Shown here piece by piece: positions 1 through 6,900 of a DNA stretch of 24,324 nt (positions within the stretch are counted from its first letter, which is position 1; the number at the start of each line of letters is the position of its first letter). The stretch lies in NCBI GenBank assembly GCA_937919945.1, contig CALESY010000109.1, positions 1 through 24,324 on the forward strand. Reading direction: 5' to 3'. Source of the DNA: an uncultured Chitinophagaceae bacterium. Lineage in GTDB: Bacteria > Bacteroidota > Bacteroidia > Chitinophagales > Chitinophagaceae. The position numbers and the translations under genes are program-made. The notes below the pieces were generated by a model. That model saw only the letters and a list, made by a program, of their open reading frames with translations. It was not told the DNA's origin and made no database searches.

Positions 1-53
1 ACCTGAATCTGGAGCTTCGGAAACTCTTATACTATCCATTGTACTACGAGGCC
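1..53 (-). tRNA. tRNA-Arg(CCG), 3' part cut off by the window edge
   Basis: On the minus strand a tRNA 5' portion begins with GGCCTCG as acceptor strand. A D-arm follows with GTAC pairing with GTAT around an AATGGATA loop, then an anticodon arm whose loop is TTCCGAA, giving anticodon CCG (codon CGG, arginine). The stem AGAGT/GCTCC has one A-C mismatch and one G-T wobble. The sequence stops in the T-stem at the window edge, so the 3' acceptor strand cannot be checked. It lies 76 bases downstream of tRNA-Glu on the same strand but behind a terminator and its own -7 box, so it is probably a separate transcript. Confidence 0.8.
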
Positions 54-62
54 GTGCACGTG

Positions 63-90
63 CAAAATTAAATAACAAACAACCAACAAA
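63..90 (-). promoter_or_regulatory. Putative promoter of tRNA-Arg
   Basis: On the minus strand TAATTTTG (63-70) matches the Bacteroidota -7 consensus TAnnTTTG. A TTTG (87-90) lies 16 bases upstream, slightly closer than the usual 17-23. The predicted start is a few bases before the tRNA 5' end at 53. The -33 element overlaps the T-tract of the preceding terminator. Confidence 0.5.
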
Positions 91-113
91 AAAAGGCAAC
101 CATAACAGTTGCC
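88..113 (-). terminator. Rho-independent terminator after tRNA-Glu
   Basis: On the minus strand GGCAAC (108-113), a 7-base loop and GTTGCC (95-100) form a 6-bp stem followed by seven T (88-94). It lies 16 bases past the tRNA-Glu 3' end. Confidence 0.8.
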
Positions 114-129
114 CTTTTCTTTTACCGCG

Positions 130-201
130 TACCACGTACGGGAGTCGAACCCGTCATTCCTCCGTGAAAGGGAGGCGTCTTAGCCGATTGACCAACGCGG
201 C
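130..201 (-). tRNA. tRNA-Glu(TTC)
   Basis: A 72-base cloverleaf on the minus strand. The acceptor 5' strand GCCGCGT pairs with ACGTGGT (two G-T wobbles, including the first pair), with discriminator A. The anticodon stem CCTCC/GGAGG encloses the loop CTTTCAC with anticodon TTC (glutamate). The T-arm is ACGGG-TTCGACT-CCCGT. The 3' CCA is not encoded (CGC follows the discriminator), so it must be added by tRNA nucleotidyltransferase. It has its own promoter and terminator. Confidence 0.93.
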
Positions 202-219
202 ATTTCCCTTTTGGGATTG

Positions 220-250
220 CAAAGATACGTGCATTTTAATTTTCTGCAAA
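220..250 (-). promoter_or_regulatory. Promoter of tRNA-Glu
   Basis: On the minus strand TTTG (247-250), a 19-base spacer and TATCTTTG (220-227) match the Bacteroidota sigma-A consensus TTTG-N19-TAnnTTTG exactly. The predicted start is about 12 bases before the mature tRNA 5' end at 201. Confidence 0.75.
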
Positions 251-266
251 ATTTTCTGTAAGTTTT

Positions 267-1034
267 TTAGGCTTCCATCATTGCTTTAATGATGCCTAAA
301 AACTCTTCTGCTTTTAGTGATGCACCCCCTATCAGCCCACCGTCAACGTCTGCGCAGGCAAACAGTTCAGCTGCATTGCTTGGTTTACAGCTTCCACCAT
401 ACAATATTGTCAGGTTATCTGCAGCCGCTTGTCCGTATTGTGTAGCAAATACACTACGTATATGCGCGTGCATATCTTGTGCTTGCTGGCTGCTTGCTGT
501 GCGCCCTGTGCCTATCGCCCATATCGGTTCGTAAGCTATTACAATGTTTGCCAGTTGGTGTTTGTGTAAGTGAAATACACCTGCTTTCAGTTGTGCTTCC
601 ACATATTCGTTTTGTGTACCTGCATCACGCACCTCAAGCGGTTCGCCACAGCAAAAGATAACTTTCAAGCCATTATCCAAAGCAGTATCTCTTTTCTTTG
701 CAAGTATCGCGTCAGTTTCGTTATAGTATTCGCGGCGTTCAGAGTGGCCTATGATTACATAGGTTGCACCTGCATGGCTTATCATAGATGCTGCTACCTC
801 GCCTGTATAAGCACCTGCATTTTCGGTGCTGCAATTTTGTGCAGCTACATGTACATGGTTTACATCTTCTACCTGATATACAGTATGTTGTATATTAATG
901 AAGGGTGGGGCAATAACTACTTGTTTGTCAGCATTCAGTTCGGGTAGCCCTTTCAGGATGCCAGCCACTAATGCATGGCCCTCGTCAAGGTTCATATTCA
1001 TTTTCCAGTTGCCAGCTACAATTTTCTTACGCAT
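267..1034 (-). CDS. tpiA: Triosephosphate isomerase
   Basis: Interconverts dihydroxyacetone phosphate and glyceraldehyde 3-phosphate in cytosolic glycolysis and gluconeogenesis. The 255-residue protein has normal family length and a single TIM barrel. Visible hallmarks are the N-terminal GNWKMN with Lys11, the electrophilic His97 in IIGHSERR, the catalytic base Glu169 in AYEPIWAIGTGR (which also contains the flexible phosphate-gripping loop), and LYGGSC and GLIGGASL for phosphate binding. The ATG start gives the expected N-terminus beginning MRKKIVAGNW. The gene lies 29 bases downstream of the GlmU-like gene on the same strand and probably shares its transcript. No hairpin terminator follows before the tRNA promoter. 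Confidence 0.98.
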   Translation of the reverse strand: MRKKIVAGNWKMNMNLDEGHALVAGILKGLPELNADKQVVIAPPFINIQHTVYQVEDVNHVHVAAQNCSTENAGAYTGEVAASMISHAGATYVIIGHSERREYYNETDAILAKKRDTALDNGLKVIFCCGEPLEVRDAGTQNEYVEAQLKAGVFHLHKHQLANIVIAYEPIWAIGTGRTASSQQAQDMHAHIRSVFATQYGQAAADNLTILYGGSCKPSNAAELFACADVDGGLIGGASLKAEEFLGIIKAMMEA

Positions 1035-1063
1035 TTTCTTGTCTTGTTATTTATGTTGATGTT

Positions 1064-2254
1064 TTATTTAGCAAATAAATCTCGTTGATATGTGGTATTG
1101 TCAAAAACGTATTGATACATAGCCCGTTCTGCCTCGCTCATTTTCTTACCTCTGCGAGCCATCATCCTGTCGGCTGTTTCCATAGCCCGTTCAAAGCTGT
1201 AAGTAGTCATACCATCGCTGCCGCCCCAGCAAAAAGATGGGATAAATTTTTCAGGAAACCCTGCCCCAAATACGTTTGCAGATACTCCAACCACTGTACC
1301 TGTATTGAACATGGTATTGATACCGCATTTAGAATGGTCGCCCATCAGCAGCCCGCAAAACGTAAGCCCTGTTTTTACAGATTTGTTAATGTGTTCATCC
1401 CATATTTTCACTTCGTCATAGTTGTTTTTCAGGTTGCTGCAATTGGTATCTGCGCCTAAGTTGCACCATTCTCCTATCACGGCATTGCCCAAGTACCCAT
1501 CATGCCCCTTATTGCTGTTGGCAAAAAATACCACATTGCTCACCTCACCGCCTACTTTACAGCCCGGTCCTACGGTGGTATCGCTATATATCTTCGCCCC
1601 CATTTTTATCACGCCCTGTTCGCATAGTGCTATCGGCCCGCGTAATATGCTGCCTTCAAGTATCTCTGCTCCCTTAGCAATGTATACCGGCCCAGTACCT
1701 GCATTGATAATACAGCCTGCATTGATCGTAGCGCCTTCTTCTATAAACAGATTTTCTTTACCTGTTACTGTAATATTATCGGGTATTGGTGCGCTTAGTT
1801 TGTTGTGGGTAAGTAGTTTGTAATCGCCTCGAATGGCATTGCCATTGTTGGCAAATATATCCCAGATGTTTTGGAGAGAGTGTGCGTCCGCATCGTATAC
1901 TACGTTGCCTGCATTGGGTAGTGTCTCAATCGTATCAATCTGTTTGTCGGTTCTGAAGGCGATGATAAGGTTGCCTTTTGCTAATACCTCGTCATTGTTC
2001 AGTTTCAGTATAGCTTCTGTTATGCCAGGGTTGGCAAATACAGCCCCGTTTATATAAAGGTTATCGTTTGATGCCTTTTGAGGAAAAACATTTTGAAGGT
2101 AGGGTGTAGTGAGTGTTGATGTAGTAGCATTCAAAAAATGTTCCCAACGCTCGCGCATGGTTAGTATACCGCAACGTATATCCGCAACAGGACGTGTATG
2201 AGTAAAGGGTAAAAGTTGATTTCTTACTTCCGTATCAAACAGTATAATATCCAC
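1064..2254 (-). CDS. GlmU-like sugar nucleotidyltransferase / acyltransferase (Bacteroidota type)
   Basis: A 396-residue two-part protein. The N-terminal ~150 residues resemble a nucleotidyltransferase domain (ILFDTEVRNQLLPFTHTRP, then VADIRCGILTMRERW). The remainder, from roughly residue 165, is a left-handed beta-helix of hexapeptide repeats (for example IEEGATINAGCIINAG and VYIAKGAEILEGSILRG). This is the architecture of the alternative GlmU family of Bacteroidota, proposed to make UDP-N-acetylglucosamine for peptidoglycan and lipopolysaccharide. The assignment is from family resemblance; the sugar specificity is not visible. The start is GTG at 2254: an in-frame TGA directly precedes it, and the nearby ATG (2256-2258) is out of frame. 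tpiA follows 29 bases downstream. Confidence 0.85.
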   Translation of the reverse strand: MDIILFDTEVRNQLLPFTHTRPVADIRCGILTMRERWEHFLNATTSTLTTPYLQNVFPQKASNDNLYINGAVFANPGITEAILKLNNDEVLAKGNLIIAFRTDKQIDTIETLPNAGNVVYDADAHSLQNIWDIFANNGNAIRGDYKLLTHNKLSAPIPDNITVTGKENLFIEEGATINAGCIINAGTGPVYIAKGAEILEGSILRGPIALCEQGVIKMGAKIYSDTTVGPGCKVGGEVSNVVFFANSNKGHDGYLGNAVIGEWCNLGADTNCSNLKNNYDEVKIWDEHINKSVKTGLTFCGLLMGDHSKCGINTMFNTGTVVGVSANVFGAGFPEKFIPSFCWGGSDGMTTYSFERAMETADRMMARRGKKMSEAERAMYQYVFDNTTYQRDLFAK

Positions 2255-2315
2255 TCATTGATATTTGCCACCCTTCGTAGTACCGTATTACGGGATAGAG
2301 TGATTTTTATAATCA

Positions 2316-2343
2316 AAAAATCCCGACAAAAGTCGGGATTTTT
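2316..2343 (-). terminator. Rho-independent terminator after rpmE2
   Basis: A 12-bp perfect stem, AAAAATCCCGAC (2316-2327) and GTCGGGATTTTT (2332-2343), around an AAAA loop. It lies 30 bases past the rpmE2 stop. The A/T arms supply a U-tract on either strand, but only the minus strand has a gene ending here. Confidence 0.85.
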
Positions 2344-2373
2344 CGTGCGTAATGCAAATGATATACGTTATTA

Positions 2374-2625
2374 TTACTTCTTCTTTTCGTAACGCTTGTT
2401 GAACTTGTCGATACGGCCTGCAGTATCTACAAACATTGACTTACCTGTATAGAAGGGGTGAGATGTGTTTGAAATTTCCACTTTTACCAAAGGATATTCG
2501 TTGCCATCTTCCCAAGTAATAGTTTCTTTAGTAGCTGCTGTAGAGCGTGTAAGGAAAGTATGCTCGTTAGACATGTCTTTGAAAACAACTAAACGGTAGC
2601 TTTCTGGATGTATTCCTTTTTTCAT
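2374..2625 (-). CDS. rpmE2: 50S ribosomal protein L31 type B
   Basis: Large-subunit ribosomal protein bL31. The 83-residue protein begins MKKGIHPESYRLVVFKD and carries the characteristic SNTSHPFYTGKSMFVDTAGR segment near the C-terminus, then a basic KRYEKKK tail. It lacks the CxxC zinc pair of type A L31, so it is the zinc-independent type B form. The gene stands alone between an excellent promoter (2680-2710) and a strong terminator (2316-2343). Its roughly 48-base leader contains a hairpin. Confidence 0.97.
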   Translation of the reverse strand: MKKGIHPESYRLVVFKDMSNEHTFLTRSTAATKETITWEDGNEYPLVKVEISNTSHPFYTGKSMFVDTAGRIDKFNKRYEKKK

Positions 2626-2642
2626 TGTATTCTATGTTTAAT

Positions 2643-2660
2643 GCATGGATTTTGCCATGC
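2643..2660 (-). promoter_or_regulatory. Hairpin in the rpmE2 5' leader
   Basis: GCATGG (2643-2648), a 6-base loop and CCATGC (2655-2660) form a perfect 6-bp inverted repeat inside the predicted untranslated leader, ending 17 bases before the rpmE2 ATG. There is no T-tract, so it is not a terminator. It could be an autoregulatory L31-binding structure, by analogy with other L31 leaders; that role is inference. Confidence 0.4.
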
Positions 2661-2679
2661 GGTTTTTATTTAGAGTGTG

Positions 2680-2710
2680 CAAAGATAGCTATTTATTATT
2701 TGCAGACAAA
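2680..2710 (-). promoter_or_regulatory. Promoter of rpmE2
   Basis: On the minus strand TTTG (2707-2710), 19 bases and TATCTTTG (2680-2687) exactly match the Bacteroidota promoter consensus. Both boxes and the spacing are identical to those of the tRNA-Glu promoter at 220-250. Confidence 0.78.
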
Positions 2711-2769
2711 AAGATTTATACAATTTATACTTTGTCTTAATATGGGAGATGTTAGCTTTTAGGTAGCTC

Positions 2770-3306
2770 TTATTTCTTATAACCTTCTTTTACAAGACGT
2801 TCCAGATCTGCTTCAGCCTGTTCTGCGGATGTATACACCGCAATAATCTTACCATCTGGTCCTACCAAACATGCTTGTGGGATAAAGTTGACACCATATG
2901 CATCTGCCGCTTTCGATTTCCAACCACCCAAGTCGCTGATGTGGTATTTCCAATACAGATTGTCTTTTGCTATAGCTTTTATCCATGGGTCTTTTTCCTT
3001 ATCCAGTGATACGCTTACTATATCAAAGCCTTTTTTCGCACCTTTTATCTTTTGGGGCTCGTATTTCTGATACATAGCTACCAATCGGGGATTGGCTCTG
3101 CGGCATGGCCCGCACCAAGATGCCCAGAAGTCTATCAATATAATGCGTTTTTTATATACGTCTGATAGTTTTACAACATTCCCTGCTGTATCTGCCAGTT
3201 CCAGTTCGGGGGCTATTTGTCCTACTTTTATCTTTTCATTGGCGTATTGGGCGCTTGCAATGGTATATGTTGCTGCAAGTAGTAAGGTGGTTAATATCTT
3301 TCTCAT
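2770..3306 (-). CDS. TlpA-like periplasmic thioredoxin-family protein
   Basis: A 178-residue exported thiol-disulfide oxidoreductase-like protein. An N-terminal signal peptide (residues 1-20, ending ASAQ) precedes a TlpA/AhpC-type thioredoxin fold. The redox motif is WCGPC (Cys65, Cys68) in FWASWCGPCRRANP. A cis-proline is expected at Pro143 in NFIPQACLVGPDGKI. Such proteins usually reduce or isomerise disulfides of envelope proteins or assist cytochrome c maturation; the substrate is not evident here. It has its own candidate -7 box. No redox or cytochrome gene is adjacent. Confidence 0.9.
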   Translation of the reverse strand: MRKILTTLLLAATYTIASAQYANEKIKVGQIAPELELADTAGNVVKLSDVYKKRIILIDFWASWCGPCRRANPRLVAMYQKYEPQKIKGAKKGFDIVSVSLDKEKDPWIKAIAKDNLYWKYHISDLGGWKSKAADAYGVNFIPQACLVGPDGKIIAVYTSAEQAEADLERLVKEGYKK

Positions 3307-3334
3307 AAAATCTTGTTGCTGATTATTAGACGGT

Positions 3335-3342
3335 CAAATGTA
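3335..3342 (-). promoter_or_regulatory. Putative -7 box of the TlpA-like gene
   Basis: TACATTTG on the minus strand matches TAnnTTTG and lies about 29 bases before the ATG. No TTG is found at the correct -33 distance. Confidence 0.42.
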
Positions 3343-3357
3343 GTATTAATATAGGTA

Positions 3358-4122
3358 TTAAAATGTCAGGGTTAAACCATCATAAGCAAGGTGCATACCA
3401 TCGGGTAGTGTTTTTTCTACCTCATCGTGCAGGCCCAATTGATGGCTGATGTGTGTAAAATAAGCATAATCTGCACCAATAGCTGTTGCTACGTCTATGG
3501 CTTGAGGTAAAGTAAAATGAGATGGGTGATCTTGATAACGCAAGGCATTTAAAACCAGTGCTTTACTGCCTTTACCTTTATTCATTTCTTCAGGCTCAAT
3601 GTAGTTGGCATCTGTTATATAGGTAAAGTCGCCTATGCGAAAGCCCAATACTTCCATTTTGTAGTGAAGTACCCGTATAGGTAGAAAATCTAAGTCGTTT
3701 ATTTTGAATGAATTGTGTCCGTTTATTGTATTTAGGTCAACTTGTGGTATGCCGGGATAGTTTTGGTTTTGAAATACATATTGAAATTCACGCTTCAGTA
3801 CCTCTTGTGTCTGCAGGTCGGCATATACCTGCATAGCTTTTCCCTGATGGAAATTATAGGCTCTTACATCGTCCATACCTGCCACGTGGTCTTTATGGCC
3901 ATGTGTAAAAACAATCGCGTCTAAGTGTTTAACATTGTGTCGCAACATCTGTTGCCTGAAGTCAGGGCCACTGTCAATCACAACTGTAGTATTATCAGTT
4001 TGTATAAGTACCGATGTACGAAGCCTGTTATTGCGTGCATCGGACGATGTGCAAACGGCACACTCGCAACCAATAAAGGGAACGCCCTGGGATGTACCTG
4101 TACCTAAAAATGTGACTTTCAC
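3358..4122 (-). CDS. MBL-fold metallo-hydrolase, PhnP-like
   Basis: A 254-residue cytosolic metallo-beta-lactamase-fold phosphodiesterase-like enzyme. The metal motif THGHKDH (His74, His76, Asp78, His79) is intact, with further candidate ligands in the ITDANY and FTHISHQLGLH segments. The N-terminus GTGTSQGVPFIGCECAVC carries the Cys-x-Cys-x2-Cys (19, 21, 24) that in E. coli PhnP helps bind a structural zinc. PhnP hydrolyses 5-phosphoribosyl 1,2-cyclic phosphate in phosphonate breakdown, but no C-P lyase genes are nearby, so the true substrate may be another cyclic phosphate. The start is GTG at 4122, overlapping the upstream stop as GTGA, which suggests translational coupling. Confidence 0.9.
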   Translation of the reverse strand: MKVTFLGTGTSQGVPFIGCECAVCTSSDARNNRLRTSVLIQTDNTTVVIDSGPDFRQQMLRHNVKHLDAIVFTHGHKDHVAGMDDVRAYNFHQGKAMQVYADLQTQEVLKREFQYVFQNQNYPGIPQVDLNTINGHNSFKINDLDFLPIRVLHYKMEVLGFRIGDFTYITDANYIEPEEMNKGKGSKALVLNALRYQDHPSHFTLPQAIDVATAIGADYAYFTHISHQLGLHDEVEKTLPDGMHLAYDGLTLTF

Positions 4123-4436
4123 GCTTGGATGTCTATTTCGCTTTGTGAGGTATCATCGCCTTTTTGTGCAACGGGTGCTTGTTTCAGTTGCTGGTACCAT
4201 TTCAGCATTTCGCCACTCAGGTCTTGCTCGTTTACGTCAATAGATGGTAAAATTTCTATTAGCGCGTTGATACGCCCTTCTACACTCAGAAACTTATTAA
4301 TAACAGCAACCCGCCTGTCTTCTAATACACAATAGCCCGAATTGAAATTGCCTTTTTCGTAACGGATGATGTATTTGGCTTCTTCAAAAAGCTGTTCCAG
4401 TTTTTTAAGGGTGTTTGCCGTATATTTGAAGCTCAT
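4119..4436 (-). CDS. Conserved hypothetical protein coupled to the MBL hydrolase
   Basis: A 105-residue protein of unknown function, with no signal peptide or membrane segment. It is helical and charged at the N-terminus (NTLKKLEQLFEEA), then YIIRYEKGNFNSGYCVLEDRRVAVINKF, and ends in a Gln/Asp-rich tail. I recognise the general pattern of a Bacteroidota-conserved small protein but no named domain. The ATG at 4436 is preferred; an in-frame ATG at 4529 would add 31 residues and overlap the divergent barrel gene. The stop overlaps the GTG start of the MBL hydrolase by four bases, so the two are probably made together. Confidence 0.72.
   Translation of the reverse strand: MSFKYTANTLKKLEQLFEEAKYIIRYEKGNFNSGYCVLEDRRVAVINKFLSVEGRINALIEILPSIDVNEQDLSGEMLKWYQQLKQAPVAQKGDDTSQSEIDIQA
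4421..4428 (+). promoter_or_regulatory. Putative -7 box of the outer-membrane barrel cluster
   Basis: TATATTTG matches TAnnTTTG on the plus strand and would place the transcript start about 22 bases before the ATG at 4456. It lies inside the 5' end of the divergent gene 4119-4436. No clear TTG is seen at -33. Confidence 0.45.
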
Positions 4437-4455
4437 TCTTGCTATGGTGGTTTCG

Positions 4456-5142
4456 ATGGCTAAAATTAGAAAATTCGGGCGATTATCGGGTGCGTTACTT
4501 ACTTTAATATTCCACACCTTTGCTGCCAATGGGCAGACTTATTATGTAGAAGAAACTAATACGTTTTATGGTGGCCCGGTAGTTGGTACCAATTTCTGTC
4601 AGGTTGATGGCGATTATTTTGCAGGTTACTACAAAACAGGGCTGAATGTAGGGGGTATAGTTTACACAAAATTAGGTGGTAGTTTTTTGGCGAGTATGGA
4701 AATACTATACAGCCAAAGAGGCAGTCGGGCACATAAAGAGCAGTTATCAAAAACAAAAACCGGTTTGCTGATAAGGGAATATGGCATATCGCTTGACTAT
4801 GCCGAAATACCCCTCATGGTTCACCTGATGGACAGGCGCAAAAGCCATATTGGTGTGGGAATTTCTTACTCCCAATTAGTGTCTTCGCGAGAAACGGTGG
4901 TTACTAATCGTCAGGGATATAACGACTCGCTGGATGTGAGTAAGTTTCCCTTTAAAAGTTCGGATATAAACATACTGGCGGGTTTTAACCTCCGTTTGTA
5001 CAAAGGCTTGTTTTTCAACGTCAGGTATCAATACTCACTATTCCCCATACGCAGCAATGTAAATATGGACTATTCTCGTGCTAAACAGTACAACAACCTG
5101 TATGTAGTACGTTTGGCATATATATTCGGTCAAAAATACTAA
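4456..5142 (+). CDS. Outer-membrane beta-barrel protein (PorT-like), paralog 1
   Basis: A 228-residue protein with an N-terminal signal peptide (MAKIRKFGRLSGALL, cleaved near AANG-Q). An outer-membrane barrel follows: alternating hydrophobic/aromatic strands, the conserved GSRAHKEQ loop after EILYSQR, LDYAEIPLMVHL in mid-barrel, and a C-terminal strand ending VRLAYIF. ATG 4456 is chosen because it gives a short basic n-region; an in-frame ATG at 4444 is possible. It is the first of three related barrel genes and is 3 bases from the thioesterase gene, so one operon is likely. Function is unknown; small barrels of this type often act as porin-like or assembly-related proteins. Confidence 0.85.
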   Translation: MAKIRKFGRLSGALLTLIFHTFAANGQTYYVEETNTFYGGPVVGTNFCQVDGDYFAGYYKTGLNVGGIVYTKLGGSFLASMEILYSQRGSRAHKEQLSKTKTGLLIREYGISLDYAEIPLMVHLMDRRKSHIGVGISYSQLVSSRETVVTNRQGYNDSLDVSKFPFKSSDINILAGFNLRLYKGLFFNVRYQYSLFPIRSNVNMDYSRAKQYNNLYVVRLAYIFGQKY

Positions 5143-5145
5143 CGC

Positions 5146-5562
5146 ATGAAGCATCCCGTACAGTTACATCTACGCCTCGACTGGAGCGAAATGGATATGT
5201 TCGGGCATATAAACAATGTTTCATTCTTTAAATACATACAGGCATCGCGGGTTAACTATTGGGAAGTATGTGGTTTTAGCAAAACATTTGCCGAAACAGG
5301 CATAGGCCCCATGCTTTTGTCAACGGGTTGCAGGTTTATACAGCCTTTGTTTTATCCCGGCAATATTACGGTACAGGCATCCGTTCAGTTTATAAAGAAT
5401 ACCAGTTTTGGCATCAGACATCATATATTGAATGATAAAGGTGAGCTGGCGGCGGAAGCGGAAGATGTGATTGTTGTTTTCGATTTTAATAAAAATGAAA
5501 AAGTACCTGTATCGGCAGGGTTAAAAGAAAGTATTGCTGCCATAGAGGGTAAAGAATTCTAA
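5146..5562 (+). CDS. Acyl-CoA thioesterase, hotdog (4HBT/YbgC-FadM) family
   Basis: A 138-residue single hotdog-fold protein, the usual length for the family. It carries the active-site signature DMFGHINNVSFFKY with Asp17 at the catalytic position, preceded by the LDWSEMD strand, and ends EDVIVVFDF as the last core strand. Family members hydrolyse acyl-CoA or acyl-ACP thioesters in the cytosol; the acyl preference cannot be read from sequence. It starts 3 bases after the first barrel gene and ends 20 bases before the second, so it sits inside an outer-membrane barrel operon. That suggests a link to envelope lipid, but this is inference. Confidence 0.87.
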   Translation: MKHPVQLHLRLDWSEMDMFGHINNVSFFKYIQASRVNYWEVCGFSKTFAETGIGPMLLSTGCRFIQPLFYPGNITVQASVQFIKNTSFGIRHHILNDKGELAAEAEDVIVVFDFNKNEKVPVSAGLKESIAAIEGKEF

Positions 5563-5582
5563 GCAAAAACTAAATCAAATAC

Positions 5583-6227
5583 ATGAAATACTGTTTATTG
5601 TTTTGTTTATCGCTGATAGTTTGCACGGCCAATGCACAGAGCAATTATTATGTAGAAGACGCCAACCTGTTTCGTGGTATGGTAACAGCAGGCGCCAACT
5701 TTACGCAGATAGATGGCGATAATTATGCGGGCTATCACAAATCGGGTATCAATGCGGGTGCAGGGGTGTATACCATGCTCAGCAACGATATTGGTGTAGG
5801 CCTGGAGATGCTCTACACACGCAAGGGCAGCCGTGGCAACTTCAAGCAAAACTCCAGCAATCAGGCATTTCAGATACTTGCATACAAGGCTATTCTTAAT
5901 TATGTTGACCTGCCAATACAGTTGTATTACTTCGATGAGCGGGGCGACCATTTTGGTGCAGGCTTTTCATATAGCCGCCTCATCAACCAATCAGAAACTT
6001 TTGATACAGACCCCAAGCAAAACCTGAAATCGGAAGACTATCCCTTCCGCAAAAGTGATTATTGCATGGTGCTGAGCGCGAATGTAAAATTGGTAGGCAA
6101 ATTTTACATCACTGGCAGGTTTCAATATTCTTTGGTAAAAGTGCGTACAAATGTACCTCCTGGCTTTGGTCGTACAGAGCAATACAATAATATGGTCACT
6201 TTACGGTTAATGTATTTATTCAACTGA
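5583..6227 (+). CDS. Outer-membrane beta-barrel protein (PorT-like), paralog 2
   Basis: A 214-residue protein with a signal peptide (MKYCLLFCLSLIVCTANAQ). The mature part aligns by eye with the first paralog throughout: NYYVEDANLFRG, FTQIDGDNYAGYHKSGINAG, EMLYTRKGSRG, NYVDLPIQLYYF, RFQYSLVKVRTNV, and a final LRLMYLFN strand. The repeated features are a DGDxxAGYxKxGxNxG turn near the N-terminus, the KGSRG loop and a terminal aromatic strand, as expected of a barrel exported through the BAM pathway. The gene ends with TGA overlapping an ATG (TGATG) that leads into the start-site problem of the next gene. Confidence 0.85.
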   Translation: MKYCLLFCLSLIVCTANAQSNYYVEDANLFRGMVTAGANFTQIDGDNYAGYHKSGINAGAGVYTMLSNDIGVGLEMLYTRKGSRGNFKQNSSNQAFQILAYKAILNYVDLPIQLYYFDERGDHFGAGFSYSRLINQSETFDTDPKQNLKSEDYPFRKSDYCMVLSANVKLVGKFYITGRFQYSLVKVRTNVPPGFGRTEQYNNMVTLRLMYLFN

Positions 6228-6234
6228 TGTTTTT

Positions 6235-6900
6235 TTGAAGCGTGGATTACTCATACTATTAGCCATCCTGATTGGCCATCTTGCTCACGCGCAAGGCAGG
6301 GGCTTTTTTACCAACAATCCTGACAGAAAGTTTTATGGTGGGGTAGTAGGCGGGTTTAATTTTTCAGCTATACGGGGCGATATATATGAAGGTTACCGTA
6401 AAGCGGGTCTTAATGCAGGGGGCACTGTATTTGTACGCCTGTTCCCCAATTTATTTGCAAGTATAGAATTGATATACACACAAAAAGGTTGCAGGGGTGT
6501 GCGTGTATTTGAGTCGTATTATACAGGTACAATGATTGAAAAGTATATCGTTAACCTGAATTATTTTGAATTGCCATTGGTATTACATTACCAAGTAAAT
6601 GACAAATGGAATATAGGTGCTGGAGCTGCTTATGCTGGTTTGGTAAATTATAAAGAAGAAATTTATACCGACCAACCCATTTTCTTTACACCGGATAGAA
6701 ATGCCTTTAACAACCAGGAAATATCTTTTTTAATCAATGCCAATATGCAATTTTACAAAGGCTGGTTTGTTGGGATGCGTTATCAACAGTCTTTGGCTAC
6801 CATACGTAGGGCAGAGAATATACCATTTGCATTTAGTACCGGTACGGGTGTGCAATTGAATCAACTGTTTTCGCTACGCCTTATATACCTGATAGATTGA
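6235..6900 (+). CDS. Outer-membrane beta-barrel protein (PorT-like), paralog 3
   Basis: A 221-residue barrel with a signal peptide (KRGLLILLAILIGHLAHAQ). It repeats the family landmarks: GGVVGGFNFSAIRGD, GYRKAGLNAGG, ELIYTQKGCRG, LNYFELPLVLHY, MRYQQSLATIRR and a C-terminal LRLIYLID strand. As sequenced the only usable start is TTG at 6235. An ATG at 6227 overlaps the upstream stop but runs through seven T into TGA after three codons; one extra T would join it in frame. The gene ends at 6900, directly against the convergent MlaD-family stop at 6901, with no terminator between them. Confidence 0.82.
   Translation: MKRGLLILLAILIGHLAHAQGRGFFTNNPDRKFYGGVVGGFNFSAIRGDIYEGYRKAGLNAGGTVFVRLFPNLFASIELIYTQKGCRGVRVFESYYTGTMIEKYIVNLNYFELPLVLHYQVNDKWNIGAGAAYAGLVNYKEEIYTDQPIFFTPDRNAFNNQEISFLINANMQFYKGWFVGMRYQQSLATIRRAENIPFAFSTGTGVQLNQLFSLRLIYLID

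Noticed and set aside
3..71. Possible C-terminal end of a plus-strand protein (23 codons to a stop)
   Set aside because: The same bases on the minus strand form the 5' part of a tRNA-Arg with recognisable acceptor, D-arm and anticodon loop, which explains them better.
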